From a virus, in IMG/VR virus record IMGVR_UViG_3300044691_000324, positions 1-47,087 of that record: a stretch of DNA of 47,087 bases; one strand, written 5' to 3'. A program made the position numbers and the translations under genes. This document shows positions 39,977 to 46,626 of this stretch, one piece after another; position 1 is the stretch's first letter; the number at the start of each line of letters is the position of its first letter. Below the pieces are notes generated by a model. The model had not been told where the DNA came from, ran no database searches, and worked only from the letters and a program-made list of their open reading frames with translations.

Positions 39977-41050
39977 ATGGAACCAACACAGATACCCGCA
40001 GAAATAGCGCTCGGTGCGATACAGTCCGAACCAGATTACCGAGACTCGCTCGCTTCGGCCGAAACCCAAGGCGAGGCCGGTGCGGTTTCCCTTCCGGCGA
40101 TCTACGCAACGGATTTAACCCAGCTTGGGCCAGTTATGATGCAGGGCCAGCAGCCGTCGTGCGTTTCGCATGCGTGGGCGATGCTTATGAAGCTGTACTG
40201 GTTCCGACAGACAGGCGAAGTGATAGACTTTTCCCCACGCTTTCTGGATATTCTTTCCGCAGAATCAGACATACCGCTTGACGGTGGTCGCCGACCACGA
40301 ACCGTAGCGAAGATAGCAGCACAATTCGGCTGCTGCACCACGGCGATGCTTCCGAACAACGTGAACCTTTCTATCGCTGAGTATCGAGACCGAGCGCACA
40401 TAACGCAGGCAGCATACGCAGAGGCCGCAAAGTACCGGATTCCTGGGTACGTTCGCATATCCGACACTCCGGTTGCAATCCGCCAAGGTATCCTCGCCTA
40501 CGGTGCTCTCAGTGGCCTATTTTCGATCGGTAGCGAGTTCTGGCTGCCAAGCTGGGCAGATTCCGATATAGACCCCCTACGCACGCCTAGGGCGATTGTG
40601 AGCGGCCATGAACTCGTCCTGAAAGGTTGGGTAGATAGCACCATGAATATCCTCCGCAATCAGTGGAGCGCTGCGTGGGCGAACCAAGGCGAAGCGAAGT
40701 ACGACCAAACAAAGTGGTCTCCGTACATTTCCGAGGTGTGGGCAATTGCGCAGATACCGCAGGACGTTCAGGATTTCCTTAACACCCTGCCGAAGCAGAG
40801 CGATTTCCACTACGAGTGGGACAAGAACCTCGCCCTTGGCGACGTCGGCGTAGACGTTAAGTTTGCGCAGGTTGCTCTGATGATTCTGGGGCATTTGGGA
40901 GCCGTCCCCGCAGACCAGCTTGGGTTCTATGGACCAAAGACTGCCGTTGCGGTTGCCGCGTTCCAGAGTGCGCACAAGATAACCCCGACTGCTGGAAACA
41001 GCATAGGGCCGAAAACGCGTGTTGCGCTGAATGCTCTTTTTGCAATTTAA
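39977..41050 (+). CDS. Papain-like cysteine peptidase with peptidoglycan-binding domain (endolysin candidate)
   Basis: 357 residues. The papain (C1) core shows QGQQPSCVSHAWAM with oxyanion Q57 or Q59 and nucleophile C62, SGHELVLKGW with H211, and LRNQWSAAW with N228. The C-terminal 80 residues are a peptidoglycan-binding type-1 domain (LALGDVGVDVKFAQVALMIL, GFYGPKTAVAVAAFQSAH). There is no signal peptide, so release would need the holin encoded next. C1-type endolysins are rare; CHAP and amidase domains are usual. It could instead be a virion peptidase. Confidence 0.75.
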   Translation: MEPTQIPAEIALGAIQSEPDYRDSLASAETQGEAGAVSLPAIYATDLTQLGPVMMQGQQPSCVSHAWAMLMKLYWFRQTGEVIDFSPRFLDILSAESDIPLDGGRRPRTVAKIAAQFGCCTTAMLPNNVNLSIAEYRDRAHITQAAYAEAAKYRIPGYVRISDTPVAIRQGILAYGALSGLFSIGSEFWLPSWADSDIDPLRTPRAIVSGHELVLKGWVDSTMNILRNQWSAAWANQGEAKYDQTKWSPYISEVWAIAQIPQDVQDFLNTLPKQSDFHYEWDKNLALGDVGVDVKFAQVALMILGHLGAVPADQLGFYGPKTAVAVAAFQSAHKITPTAGNSIGPKTRVALNALFAI

Positions 41051-41069
41051 CCTTTAAACCTATACTCCT

Positions 41070-41360
41070 ATGCTTATAATCTTCAGTGCTCTGGTATCGC
41101 TCTTGGCGCAGATCCTTAAAAACGTCACAAGGACGAGCGAATGGGTGACGCTCTTGATCGTGCTGGTTCTCTCTCTCGTTGCTGCGTATGTAGATTTCCT
41201 GCTCACGCAGTTCAACCTTATGGAAAGCTTCATCGCAATCATGACAATTGCCGGAGCTATCTACACGTTCATAATCCAGCGATTCGAAACGGACGCACCG
41301 AACGGAACGAACGGAATTTTGAATGTGAATGTTCCTGCGTCTGCGAGCGCTCCGGGTTAA
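41070..41360 (+). CDS. Holin candidate
   Basis: 96 residues with membrane segments at about 2-18 (LIIFSALVSLLAQIL), 26-45 (VTLLIVLVLSLVAAYVDFLL) and 50-68 (MESFIAIMTIAGAIYTFII), then a short polar tail. Size, topology and the place right after the endolysin gene are those of a holin. Last gene of the virion block; a hairpin follows. Confidence 0.7.
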   Translation: MLIIFSALVSLLAQILKNVTRTSEWVTLLIVLVLSLVAAYVDFLLTQFNLMESFIAIMTIAGAIYTFIIQRFETDAPNGTNGILNVNVPASASAPG

Positions 41361-41377
41361 GTCCAGCGTTCGCCGGA

Positions 41378-41408
41378 GAAAATGCCTTGTTTATTGCAGG
41401 GCATTTTC
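41378..41408 (+). terminator. Terminator after the virion/lysis block
   Basis: GAAAATGCC (41378-41386) pairs perfectly with GGCATTTTC (41400-41408) around a 13-base loop. The T-run is inside the stem, so efficiency is uncertain. The next promoter box starts 2 bases on. Confidence 0.6.
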
Positions 41409-41409
41409 G

Positions 41410-41456
41410 CTATCCCCAACTTCTCATTTTGTATTCACGCAATTCACACGCATAAT
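41410..41456 (+). promoter_or_regulatory. Box-type promoter D, drives the ncRNA
   Basis: CTATCCCCAAC at 41410-41420, 7 bp, -35 TTTGTA at 41428-41433, 17-bp spacer, -10 CATAAT at 41451-41456. The start is near 41463. A second possible promoter (TTGTTA, 17 bp, TAAAAT at 41481-41486) lies inside the RNA. Confidence 0.7.
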
Positions 41457-41462
41457 CTTGTT

Positions 41463-41592
41463 ATATGGCAAGCAAGCATGTAAAATGTGAACAGCAAGTA
41501 GAGAAAGGTTTTTGCAATTCTCGAAAGTCTTTCCTTGCTTGCTTGCCAGTATTCAAGTGTGAAAAGCTCTAGCTTCGGCTGGAGCTTTTTGC
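41463..41592 (+). ncRNA. Non-coding RNA, about 130 nt, unknown class
   Basis: No open reading frame of note. TGGCAAGCAAGC (41466-41477) pairs perfectly over 12 bp with GCTTGCTTGCCA (41537-41548). A rival inner pairing, AGCAAG + GAAAG with CTTTC + CTTGCT, is possible, so the RNA may switch between two folds. It ends in a strong terminator (41562-41590). The internal GTAAAATGTGAACAGCA (41480-41496) matches 15427-15443 upstream of the tmRNA at 16 of 17 bases. Promoter, compact fold and terminator together make a stand-alone RNA gene likely. It is not a tRNA, and I do not recognise 6S or another known class. Confidence 0.65.
41562..41590 (+). terminator. Rho-independent terminator of the ncRNA
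   Basis: AAAAGCTCTAGC / GCTGGAGCTTTT, a 12-bp stem with one T-G pair and a TTCG tetraloop, followed by a T. Very clear. Confidence 0.85.
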
Positions 41593-41770
41593 ATTTGGCG
41601 CTGGGGGTTAGAACGGGAGCGATATGCCCGTATAAGATTCATCGGCTGCTTCGGCTGAAATAGAAGCTACATATACCGAGGAGTCTTCTCTCTTCTGCAT
41701 TTCTTTCGGGATCTGCGGGGGAGGGGGGTCTTATACAAGACATACCCGAGGAATCTTAAAATACTTACTT
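41593..41770 (+). other. Non-coding stretch with a short direct repeat
   Basis: 178 bases without a gene. It holds ATACCGAGGAGTCTT (41673-41687) and the near copy ATACCCGAGGAATCTT (41742-41757), and a small hairpin ACGGG/CCCGT near 41618-41636. It may be the leader of the gene at 41771 or a binding region; no good promoter seen. Confidence 0.4.
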
Positions 41771-42070
41771 ATGAAGAGAATATACAAACAAGCCGTAATG
41801 TACGAAGAAGGCCAGAAGTGCATCGCGTGTTCTGGGGAAAAAGGAAACGACAAAGGCGGACGGCTCGTTGCCGTTTTGAAGCAGACTACCGTGTTCTCCC
41901 GTAGGTTCTCGATGCCCTACCGGTATCACATTCTTCAGTGCTCGCGGATCGCGTGCAAATACAAGCTCATTTCCGACGAGGTCGAGAAGAAACTGCACGA
42001 ACGCAGCAGTGCGTATGTCCAAAAGGAAAAAGACAGTACCCTCGAAAAAAGGCTCAGGTTTACTCACTGA
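41771..42070 (+). CDS. Small zinc-binding protein
   Basis: 99 residues: C-x2-C (CIAC) and later C-x4-C (CSRIAC), each next to basic residues, then a charged C-terminal helix. Probably a zinc ribbon that binds nucleic acid. Stands alone between the ncRNA region and promoter E. Confidence 0.55.
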   Translation: MKRIYKQAVMYEEGQKCIACSGEKGNDKGGRLVAVLKQTTVFSRRFSMPYRYHILQCSRIACKYKLISDEVEKKLHERSSAYVQKEKDSTLEKRLRFTH

Positions 42071-42074
42071 TTCG

Positions 42075-42129
42075 CTATCCCCAACTAGGCTATAGGCATA
42101 TTGCAAATATCCCGATTATCAGGCATTAT
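42075..42129 (+). promoter_or_regulatory. Box-type promoter E (8 bp longer spacing)
   Basis: CTATCCCCAAC at 42075-42085, then 15 bp rather than 7 to the -35 TTGCAA (42101-42106), 17-bp spacer, -10 CATTAT (42124-42129). It is the only copy with altered box spacing; the extra 8 bp is a little under one helical turn. The start would be near 42136, which is itself an ATG opening a 10-codon frame (42136-42168). Confidence 0.6.
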
Positions 42130-42189
42130 ATACATATGGGAAGCGAAATGAGCCTCTCGGAATTATAAAAAATATAAATGTGTAGAAAC

Positions 42190-42423
42190 ATGAAAACCCT
42201 CATAAATATAAACGTGTTCGAGAATCGAAAAGCGCAGGAATTCTTCCTTGAATGTTCAAATTCTCTGGAAGGAAAAAAGAAGGAAGCGTTCAGTTTGTTC
42301 ATCATAAATAAGTTTGATATGAAGATCACCTCAAAAGAGGGTGTGTGCAAGGAATTTAAAATCACGAAAGAAGACGTAGCGGAAACCTACGATTTCGTGG
42401 CTGGTAATACGGTCTCCGCCTAA
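42190..42423 (+). CDS. Hypothetical protein, first gene of the micro-gene operon
   Basis: 77 residues from the ATG at 42190; an in-frame ATG at 42178 would add four (MCRN). A compact alpha/beta sequence (LININVFENRKAQEFFLE, then FKITKEDVAETYDFVAG). Locally AT-rich compared with the virion genes. Not recognised. Confidence 0.55.
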   Translation: MKTLININVFENRKAQEFFLECSNSLEGKKKEAFSLFIINKFDMKITSKEGVCKEFKITKEDVAETYDFVAGNTVSA

Positions 42424-42428
42424 CGTGT

Positions 42429-42695
42429 ATGACTGTCCACCCCCGAATGCGAATCACGGAAGAAGATATGGCTATGCACGATTGCCACGCTTCCCCCGAA
42501 GACGGTTGCACTGCGTGCAATGCATGGGAACAGCAGCAAGATGAAGCGCGGGTCTGCCCCGAAGATGCGTGCGACGGCTCCGGTCTCGTGCAGAAATTTA
42601 CCTACGATTCAGAAATGCACACGTACCTCCCCGACGGGGAAGAAGATTGCGTGTGTGCTGATTCAACCGATAGCGATTCCGAAAATGTCTACTAA
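42429..42695 (+). CDS. Acidic Cys-rich small protein
   Basis: 88 residues with CTAC, CPEDAC and CVC cysteines and a His-rich start (MTVHPRM, later AMHDCHA), arranged like a zinc-binding DnaJ-type or ribbon site. Strongly acidic. It overlaps the next gene by 11 bases. Confidence 0.55.
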   Translation: MTVHPRMRITEEDMAMHDCHASPEDGCTACNAWEQQQDEARVCPEDACDGSGLVQKFTYDSEMHTYLPDGEEDCVCADSTDSDSENVY

Positions 42696-42843
42696 ACCTA
42701 TTTTCTGGGTGCTGCTTGTGATCGGTTTGTTCTTCGCGTTCTGTGCTGGTTTGCTCTGGAACGGAAACAATCTTGTTGCGCAGATGTTCTCTCTCGTTTC
42801 TGCCGCGTGTCTCCTTTACGCCATTACTTTCGGAATCAAATAA
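42685..42843 (+). CDS. Small membrane protein
   Basis: 52 residues, two hydrophobic spans (FWVLLVIGLFFAFCAGLLW and FSLVSAACLLYAITF) joined by a short polar loop. It starts inside the previous gene. Function unknown; hairpin membrane peptides recur in this region. Confidence 0.5.
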   Translation: MSTKPIFWVLLVIGLFFAFCAGLLWNGNNLVAQMFSLVSAACLLYAITFGIK

Positions 42844-42846
42844 TAT

Positions 42847-43002
42847 ATGCCAACCCCTATAACTGTTAAAGATGTTGCTGATTTCCTTCGGGATTCGCGC
42901 GAATGCCTGACGCTCAATGCTATTGCTCGTGCTGTCAAAGAAGCGCTCACGCCAGAAGAAGTGAACCTTCTTATTGAAAACCTAGAAGCTGTACGCGTAT
43001 GA
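42847..43002 (+). CDS. Small helical protein
   Basis: 51 residues, helical, amphipathic (VKDVADFLRDSRECLTLNA, then EEVNLLIENLEAVRV). Ends in an ATGA overlap with the next gene. Unrecognised. Confidence 0.5.
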   Translation: MPTPITVKDVADFLRDSRECLTLNAIARAVKEALTPEEVNLLIENLEAVRV

Positions 43003-43148
43003 TTAAGATCCTAAGTATTAACTTCGTTTTCTTCGTAATCGGTATTACAGGTGTCTGGATTACCACCCACAATTGGTTGGCGATGTTCTGGACGTTTATA
43101 GCTGCGGTCCATATCACCTTTACTAATAAGACGCAGATAACAGTATGA
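42999..43148 (+). CDS. Small membrane protein
   Basis: 49 residues, two membrane spans (FVFFVIGITGVWITT and WLAMFWTFIAAVHI). It starts and ends in ATGA overlaps, so it is translationally coupled on both sides. Confidence 0.5.
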   Translation: MIKILSINFVFFVIGITGVWITTHNWLAMFWTFIAAVHITFTNKTQITV

Positions 43149-43375
43149 GTCTCGCTCGCGTGTATAAAAAGTCGGACTGGGCTTCGGAAAAACTAGGTGA
43201 TGCTATGAACGCATGGGTTCCGAGAGAATTCCAACCGAAGGTTGTCGAAATAATCAATAAAGTTCTGCGTGCGACGGTTGACCTTGCGATAAATACCCAG
43301 CGCGACGAGGTCACGCGATTCGTGCAGGACGGCATGACCTTGGAGGAAGCGTTCGATAAGTACGCAGAAATATGA
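43145..43375 (+). CDS. Hypothetical protein
   Basis: 76 residues, soluble, helical (WASEKLGDAMNAWVPREFQP, then LEEAFDKYAEI). Coupled by 4-base overlaps to both neighbours. Unrecognised. Confidence 0.55.
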   Translation: MSLARVYKKSDWASEKLGDAMNAWVPREFQPKVVEIINKVLRATVDLAINTQRDEVTRFVQDGMTLEEAFDKYAEI

Positions 43376-43680
43376 AACCTTCCATAACCAGCCGAGAGCG
43401 TATCATCCCGAAGAAAGCGACGCCTGAATTCAGTGCCAAGCGTGAATTCTTCAAGTGGGTTCTGTATTGCAGTATCGGTGCGCTTATCGCCCTGATGATT
43501 CATTTCTCCGGCGAAAGCAAAGAACCGATCGCACCCGTGGCGCACGCAGATGAGATAGAGCAAGCTCCTGATTCGGTTCAGGAAGCGGCGTATTGCCGGT
43601 CATGGGACAAGGGCGCGACCAAGATTACCAACCTTAAGAGCAATATGCTCGTTGCGGCGCATTGCGCCAAGTATCTATGA
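43372..43680 (+). CDS. Single-span membrane protein with outer Cys pair
   Basis: 102 residues. A basic N-terminal 30 residues, one membrane span at about 29-45 (WVLYCSIGALIALMIHF), then an exported-looking tail with two Cys (YCRSWDKG and AAHCAKYL) that could form a disulphide. Possible envelope-located superinfection or defence function; not recognised. Confidence 0.5.
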   Translation: MKPSITSRERIIPKKATPEFSAKREFFKWVLYCSIGALIALMIHFSGESKEPIAPVAHADEIEQAPDSVQEAAYCRSWDKGATKITNLKSNMLVAAHCAKYL

Positions 43681-43814
43681 AATCTCCTCTATTTTTTCTG
43701 GGCTGCATCTTGTGGGGTGTGTGGTGCGTAATCGTTATTCCGAACATTGTAGAAATGGCGGTGACGGCACTGTTCGGAGGATTCTTAATAGGCAACGCAA
43801 CAATAGATTTATGA
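43677..43814 (+). CDS. Small membrane protein
   Basis: 45 residues with spans PLFFLGCILWGVWCVIV and VEMAVTALFGGFLIG. FLGC near the start is only loosely like a lipobox. ATGA overlaps on both sides. Confidence 0.45.
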   Translation: MKSPLFFLGCILWGVWCVIVIPNIVEMAVTALFGGFLIGNATIDL

Positions 43815-44161
43815 ACCGAACAATTAAATTCAGGGCGTGGATGAAGAAGGAGTTCAGTTTGCCGCGTGCAAGCTACGACACCTTCACAATTCAAGAACTG
43901 ATGAGTGGAAAGTACGAGTTCTCGAAGTACGAAAACTGGGAGCAATTCACCGGCCTCCTCGACAGAAACGGGAAAAAGATTTATGAGGGGGATTTATTCC
44001 AAGACGAAGAGGACGGAAGTTTCAACTGCGTTGAATGGTCTGAGACACACGCAGGCTGGACGACTAACGAATGGTTCACTCCGCTAGAACTGTCGCAGCA
44101 GTCCCACAGTCTCGAAATCATCGGCAACCTTTACGAGAATCCTGAACTTTTAAAAGTATGA
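43811..44161 (+). CDS. YopX-family phage protein
   Basis: 116 residues. The start NRTIKFRAWMKKEF, the middle EQFTGLLDRNGKKIYEGDLF and the end SLEIIGNLYENPELL are the hallmarks of the YopX family (named for a SPbeta phage protein). The function of the family is not established. The start at 43811 lies in the ATGA overlap; a longer frame upstream lies within two other genes. Confidence 0.8.
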   Translation: MNRTIKFRAWMKKEFSLPRASYDTFTIQELMSGKYEFSKYENWEQFTGLLDRNGKKIYEGDLFQDEEDGSFNCVEWSETHAGWTTNEWFTPLELSQQSHSLEIIGNLYENPELLKV

Positions 44162-44277
44162 AACTAACTATCTGCCGCGAGTGCCTTGCGCCGAAGCGAA
44201 GTCTGTTTTTCAAATGGGGAGCGTGCCTGATGTGCAGGATCTCCAGCGTTATTCCTGAGATAGGTGTGTGGATATGA
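44158..44277 (+). CDS. Micro zinc-ribbon protein
   Basis: 39 residues with CREC and CLMC, 17 residues apart, and a basic linker: a minimal zinc ribbon. ATGA overlaps on both sides. Confidence 0.5.
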   Translation: MKLTICRECLAPKRSLFFKWGACLMCRISSVIPEIGVWI

Positions 44278-44438
44278 ACCGCCCTATAGACCCTCGTGAA
44301 CACGACGCACCGTACGAAGAATTAGAACCACTACTGAATGAACGTATGCCAAAATTTTCAGAAATTACACCAAGCGAGGTTCTGGGAAGTCGAGGATACA
44401 AGATTTATTTGCTCGTTCTTCTAAATATTGGCGCGTAG
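44274..44438 (+). CDS. Small protein cut by an in-frame TAG in a membrane segment
   Basis: 54 residues up to a TAG at 44436-44438. The frame stays open to a TAA at 44490-44492, and the sequence beyond (TIPAIMFVTYLLGVKTL) completes a hydrophobic region begun before the stop (YKIYLLVLLNIGA). A single change from TGG would restore a 72-residue membrane protein. This is either a recent amber mutation, a sequencing variant, or a readthrough gene. Confidence 0.5.
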   Translation: MNRPIDPREHDAPYEELEPLLNERMPKFSEITPSEVLGSRGYKIYLLVLLNIGA

Positions 44439-44504
44439 ACGATCCCTGCAATCATGTTCGTTACGTATTTACTAGGCGTGAAAACACTCTAATGCTTTAA
44501 CGGT

Positions 44505-44597
44505 ATGAACACCAACACCGTCTTGCTGGCTATATTAGTAATCATGTGCGTGTGGGTTATGGGCCTCTTCACGTATGTAGTAATTCATTTCTCATGA
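44505..44597 (+). CDS. Micro membrane peptide
   Basis: 30 residues, one span (VLLAILVIMCVWVMGLFTYV). It overlaps the next start by 4 bases (ATGA). Confidence 0.4.
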   Translation: MNTNTVLLAILVIMCVWVMGLFTYVVIHFS

Positions 44598-44665
44598 ATA
44601 AAACCACCTGCTGTGAATTGTGTACCGATAGCCACCCTGCAATTCAGAAGGGCGCATGGCGATAG
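44594..44665 (+). pseudogene. Truncated copy of the Cys-rich gene at 44989
   Basis: 23 residues beginning MNKTTCCELCTDS, against MNTPTCCELCADT at 44989. After this shared start the frame closes. It looks like the remnant of a duplication, though a functional micro-peptide cannot be ruled out. The 33 bases that follow hold nothing recognised. Confidence 0.45.
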
Positions 44666-44698
44666 TTAGATACCTCTAATCCCTAACAGTAGAACTAT

Positions 44699-44992
44699 AT
44701 GAAAGACCTTGTAAAGCAAAAGATTATAGAATTAGTGCCTGAACCTGAAGGCGTAAATTACGCCTGCCCGCGATGTTCTTTGTATCCAAACACCCTTGCC
44801 GACGTACTGCGTGCGATAGACGAATACGGTATCGCAATTCGTGTAGACCAAAATGGTACGTTTTGGCGCGTCATACGTGATGAACCATTCCGAGACGAAG
44901 ACGGAGCATCGATCTGGTGGAACCTCACCACCGACTTCGACGGCCAGACTGACGAAGTGAAGACCTTTATCGGCTCATTGATTGGCGCATGA
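44699..44992 (+). CDS. Hypothetical protein with one CxxC
   Basis: 97 residues: CPRC near residue 23, then an alpha/beta domain (LADVLRAIDEYGIAIRVDQN, later WWNLTTDFDGQTDEV). Unrecognised. It overlaps the next gene by 4 bases. Confidence 0.6.
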   Translation: MKDLVKQKIIELVPEPEGVNYACPRCSLYPNTLADVLRAIDEYGIAIRVDQNGTFWRVIRDEPFRDEDGASIWWNLTTDFDGQTDEVKTFIGSLIGA

Positions 44993-45360
44993 ACACCCCT
45001 ACCTGCTGCGAACTCTGTGCTGACACGAATTTCAGGTTCGCACATGGCTGCCAAGACACAGCCTGCAAATGCCATACCGCAAAGAGGGAAACAGATGAAA
45101 CGAAGTTCTTCCAGCATATAAATCAAACCGCATGTACGCTCCCGTTCGGTCATAAAGGGAACTGTTTTCCACCAAAGACCGAAGGCGAAGCAATCTATTC
45201 CAAGGATAACCAAGGAGGGTTCCACACTACCCCTAAGAAACGTGGGGAGGTGTACGCAGCACTCAATAAACACTTCGGACGTGAGATACACGTAGGAGAG
45301 AGCGACCTCGAAACTGCACGCGAGATAGCAACGCTAGACCTTAAAGCCCCTACCAAATAA
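44989..45360 (+). CDS. Cys/His-rich protein
   Basis: 123 residues. The first 75 carry many Cys and His: TCCELCADT, HGCQDTACKCH, CTLPFGHKGNC, enough for two zinc sites. The second half is soluble and helical. Related at its start to the truncated frame at 44594. Possibly nucleic-acid binding; unrecognised. Confidence 0.6.
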   Translation: MNTPTCCELCADTNFRFAHGCQDTACKCHTAKRETDETKFFQHINQTACTLPFGHKGNCFPPKTEGEAIYSKDNQGGFHTTPKKRGEVYAALNKHFGREIHVGESDLETAREIATLDLKAPTK

Positions 45361-45370
45361 TTAAATCTGT

Positions 45371-45544
45371 ATGGATACGAAAGAGAAGAAAAACGCAAGG
45401 AGCCGCAGGTGGAGATTGAAAAATAAAGTAGTCCTACGGGATCTGGTAACGGATCCGCTTGCGGTCGAACTGTGCGCTGGGTGCTATCGGACGTTCCTTT
45501 CAAAGCTCGGGTGCTTGTGGTGCATTAAATATAACCAAAAATAA
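45371..45544 (+). CDS. Small basic zinc-ribbon protein
   Basis: 57 residues: a very basic start (KEKKNARSRRWRLKNK) and C-x2-C pairs CAGC and CLWC, 15 residues apart. Two bases before the exonuclease gene, so probably co-expressed with it. Confidence 0.55.
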   Translation: MDTKEKKNARSRRWRLKNKVVLRDLVTDPLAVELCAGCYRTFLSKLGCLWCIKYNQK

Positions 45545-45546
45545 TT

Positions 45547-46293
45547 ATGAGAATAGACGGATACCTCGATCGCCTTATCGGCCAAACGCTTCTTGCGCTG
45601 GATAGTATAAAGCGCGCAGAGCATGTGTCCTCGGGCAAACTTTCCGCATCTGCGCTCGGCAACCCCTTGCAATGGCAGATCCTTAAATCGCTTGCCGTGG
45701 AGCGCGGAGACATAGACGAATACACGCTGCGTAAATTCCAGCGCGGAAACCACGTAGAAGACTGGTACTTGGGATTGATTCCCGGAGTCATAAAGAAGCA
45801 GACATTCGTTGAGTACCGGAAGGTTGTCGGCTACCTCGATGCGTTTGTCTCTACGGAAAGCTGGGACTTCGAGAACCTCGGAGACCTTCCCTTGGAGGTC
45901 AAAAGTGTCACCAACGCGAAGTTTAAGCGCATAACGACCCAAGGCGCACCCGACCACTCGCACGCCCTCCAGTGCGCCTTGTACGCCCTTGCAGAGGGTA
46001 CTCCGTTCTTCGCTGTGTCGTACATTGCCGCAGACGACTACCGAGTTCTCACGTATGTCCTGAATACAGAAGATTTCAAGGCAGAAATAGACGGAATAAT
46101 AGATCTGTACGACCAGACAAAAGCTCGCGGAATCATTCCGGTGTTTGAAGCGAAAGAGAAGTGGCAAATGCTCCAGAAATACAATGACTATTATGAGTGG
46201 TCTAAACTGAACGCCGCAGAGATAGGAGCAAAGGTTCGCGGTATGGGTATGGCGTACCCAATCATTACCCCCGTCTACCTAACTACCCGCTAG
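45547..46293 (+). CDS. RecB/Cas4-type PD-(D/E)XK exonuclease
   Basis: 248 residues. Motifs in order: RGNHVEDWYLG (H69, E71), VVGYLDAF (D98), LPLEVKS (E117, K119) and QCALYAL (Q142-x3-Y146), the QxxxY box of RecB-family nucleases. No iron-sulphur Cys cluster is seen, so it is nearer to phage recombination exonucleases than to Cas4. With the SSB downstream it forms a likely end-resection module; no annealing protein was recognised. Its stop codon is immediately before the promoter F box. Confidence 0.82.
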   Translation: MRIDGYLDRLIGQTLLALDSIKRAEHVSSGKLSASALGNPLQWQILKSLAVERGDIDEYTLRKFQRGNHVEDWYLGLIPGVIKKQTFVEYRKVVGYLDAFVSTESWDFENLGDLPLEVKSVTNAKFKRITTQGAPDHSHALQCALYALAEGTPFFAVSYIAADDYRVLTYVLNTEDFKAEIDGIIDLYDQTKARGIIPVFEAKEKWQMLQKYNDYYEWSKLNAAEIGAKVRGMGMAYPIITPVYLTTR

Positions 46294-46340
46294 TTATCCC
46301 CTTGGAATATATAGCAAATATGCCTAGTACATGGGATAAT
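46294..46340 (+). promoter_or_regulatory. Box-type promoter F, drives SSB
   Basis: Variant box TTATCCCCTTG at 46294-46304, 7 bp, -35 TAGCAA at 46312-46317, 17-bp spacer, -10 GATAAT at 46335-46340. Start near 46347, about 20 nt before the ATG at 46367. Confidence 0.7.
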
Positions 46341-46366
46341 GTGAATATTACTGATAACACTTGAGC

Positions 46367-46618
46367 ATGTTTTTCAACAGAAAAAAGCAGGGTGCGGTTG
46401 TTCGTGAAGGGATCGTTTCGCTGGAAGACGCACCGCAGGAGACTGGGGTTGATTTCCACGCGACAACAGAAGCAGCATTAAAGAACGTTCTTTTGATGTC
46501 GCAGCAGGATGCGTTTTCTATTTCCTTGGAGAAAGTGGCAGCTATCCTGATTCAGAGTTTCCCGAAAACTGATGTGCAGGAACTTATAAAAATACTGGCT
46601 CGAAACCAGACTAAGTAA
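46367..46618 (+). CDS. Hypothetical protein before SSB
   Basis: 83 residues, helical, soluble (EAALKNVLLMSQQDAFSISL, then VQELIKILARNQTK). Start at the ATG 46367; a TTG two codons earlier is less likely. First gene from promoter F, 8 bases before the SSB gene. It may be a recombination or SSB-partner protein; unrecognised. Confidence 0.6.
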   Translation: MFFNRKKQGAVVREGIVSLEDAPQETGVDFHATTEAALKNVLLMSQQDAFSISLEKVAAILIQSFPKTDVQELIKILARNQTK

Positions 46619-46626
46619 TTATTCTT

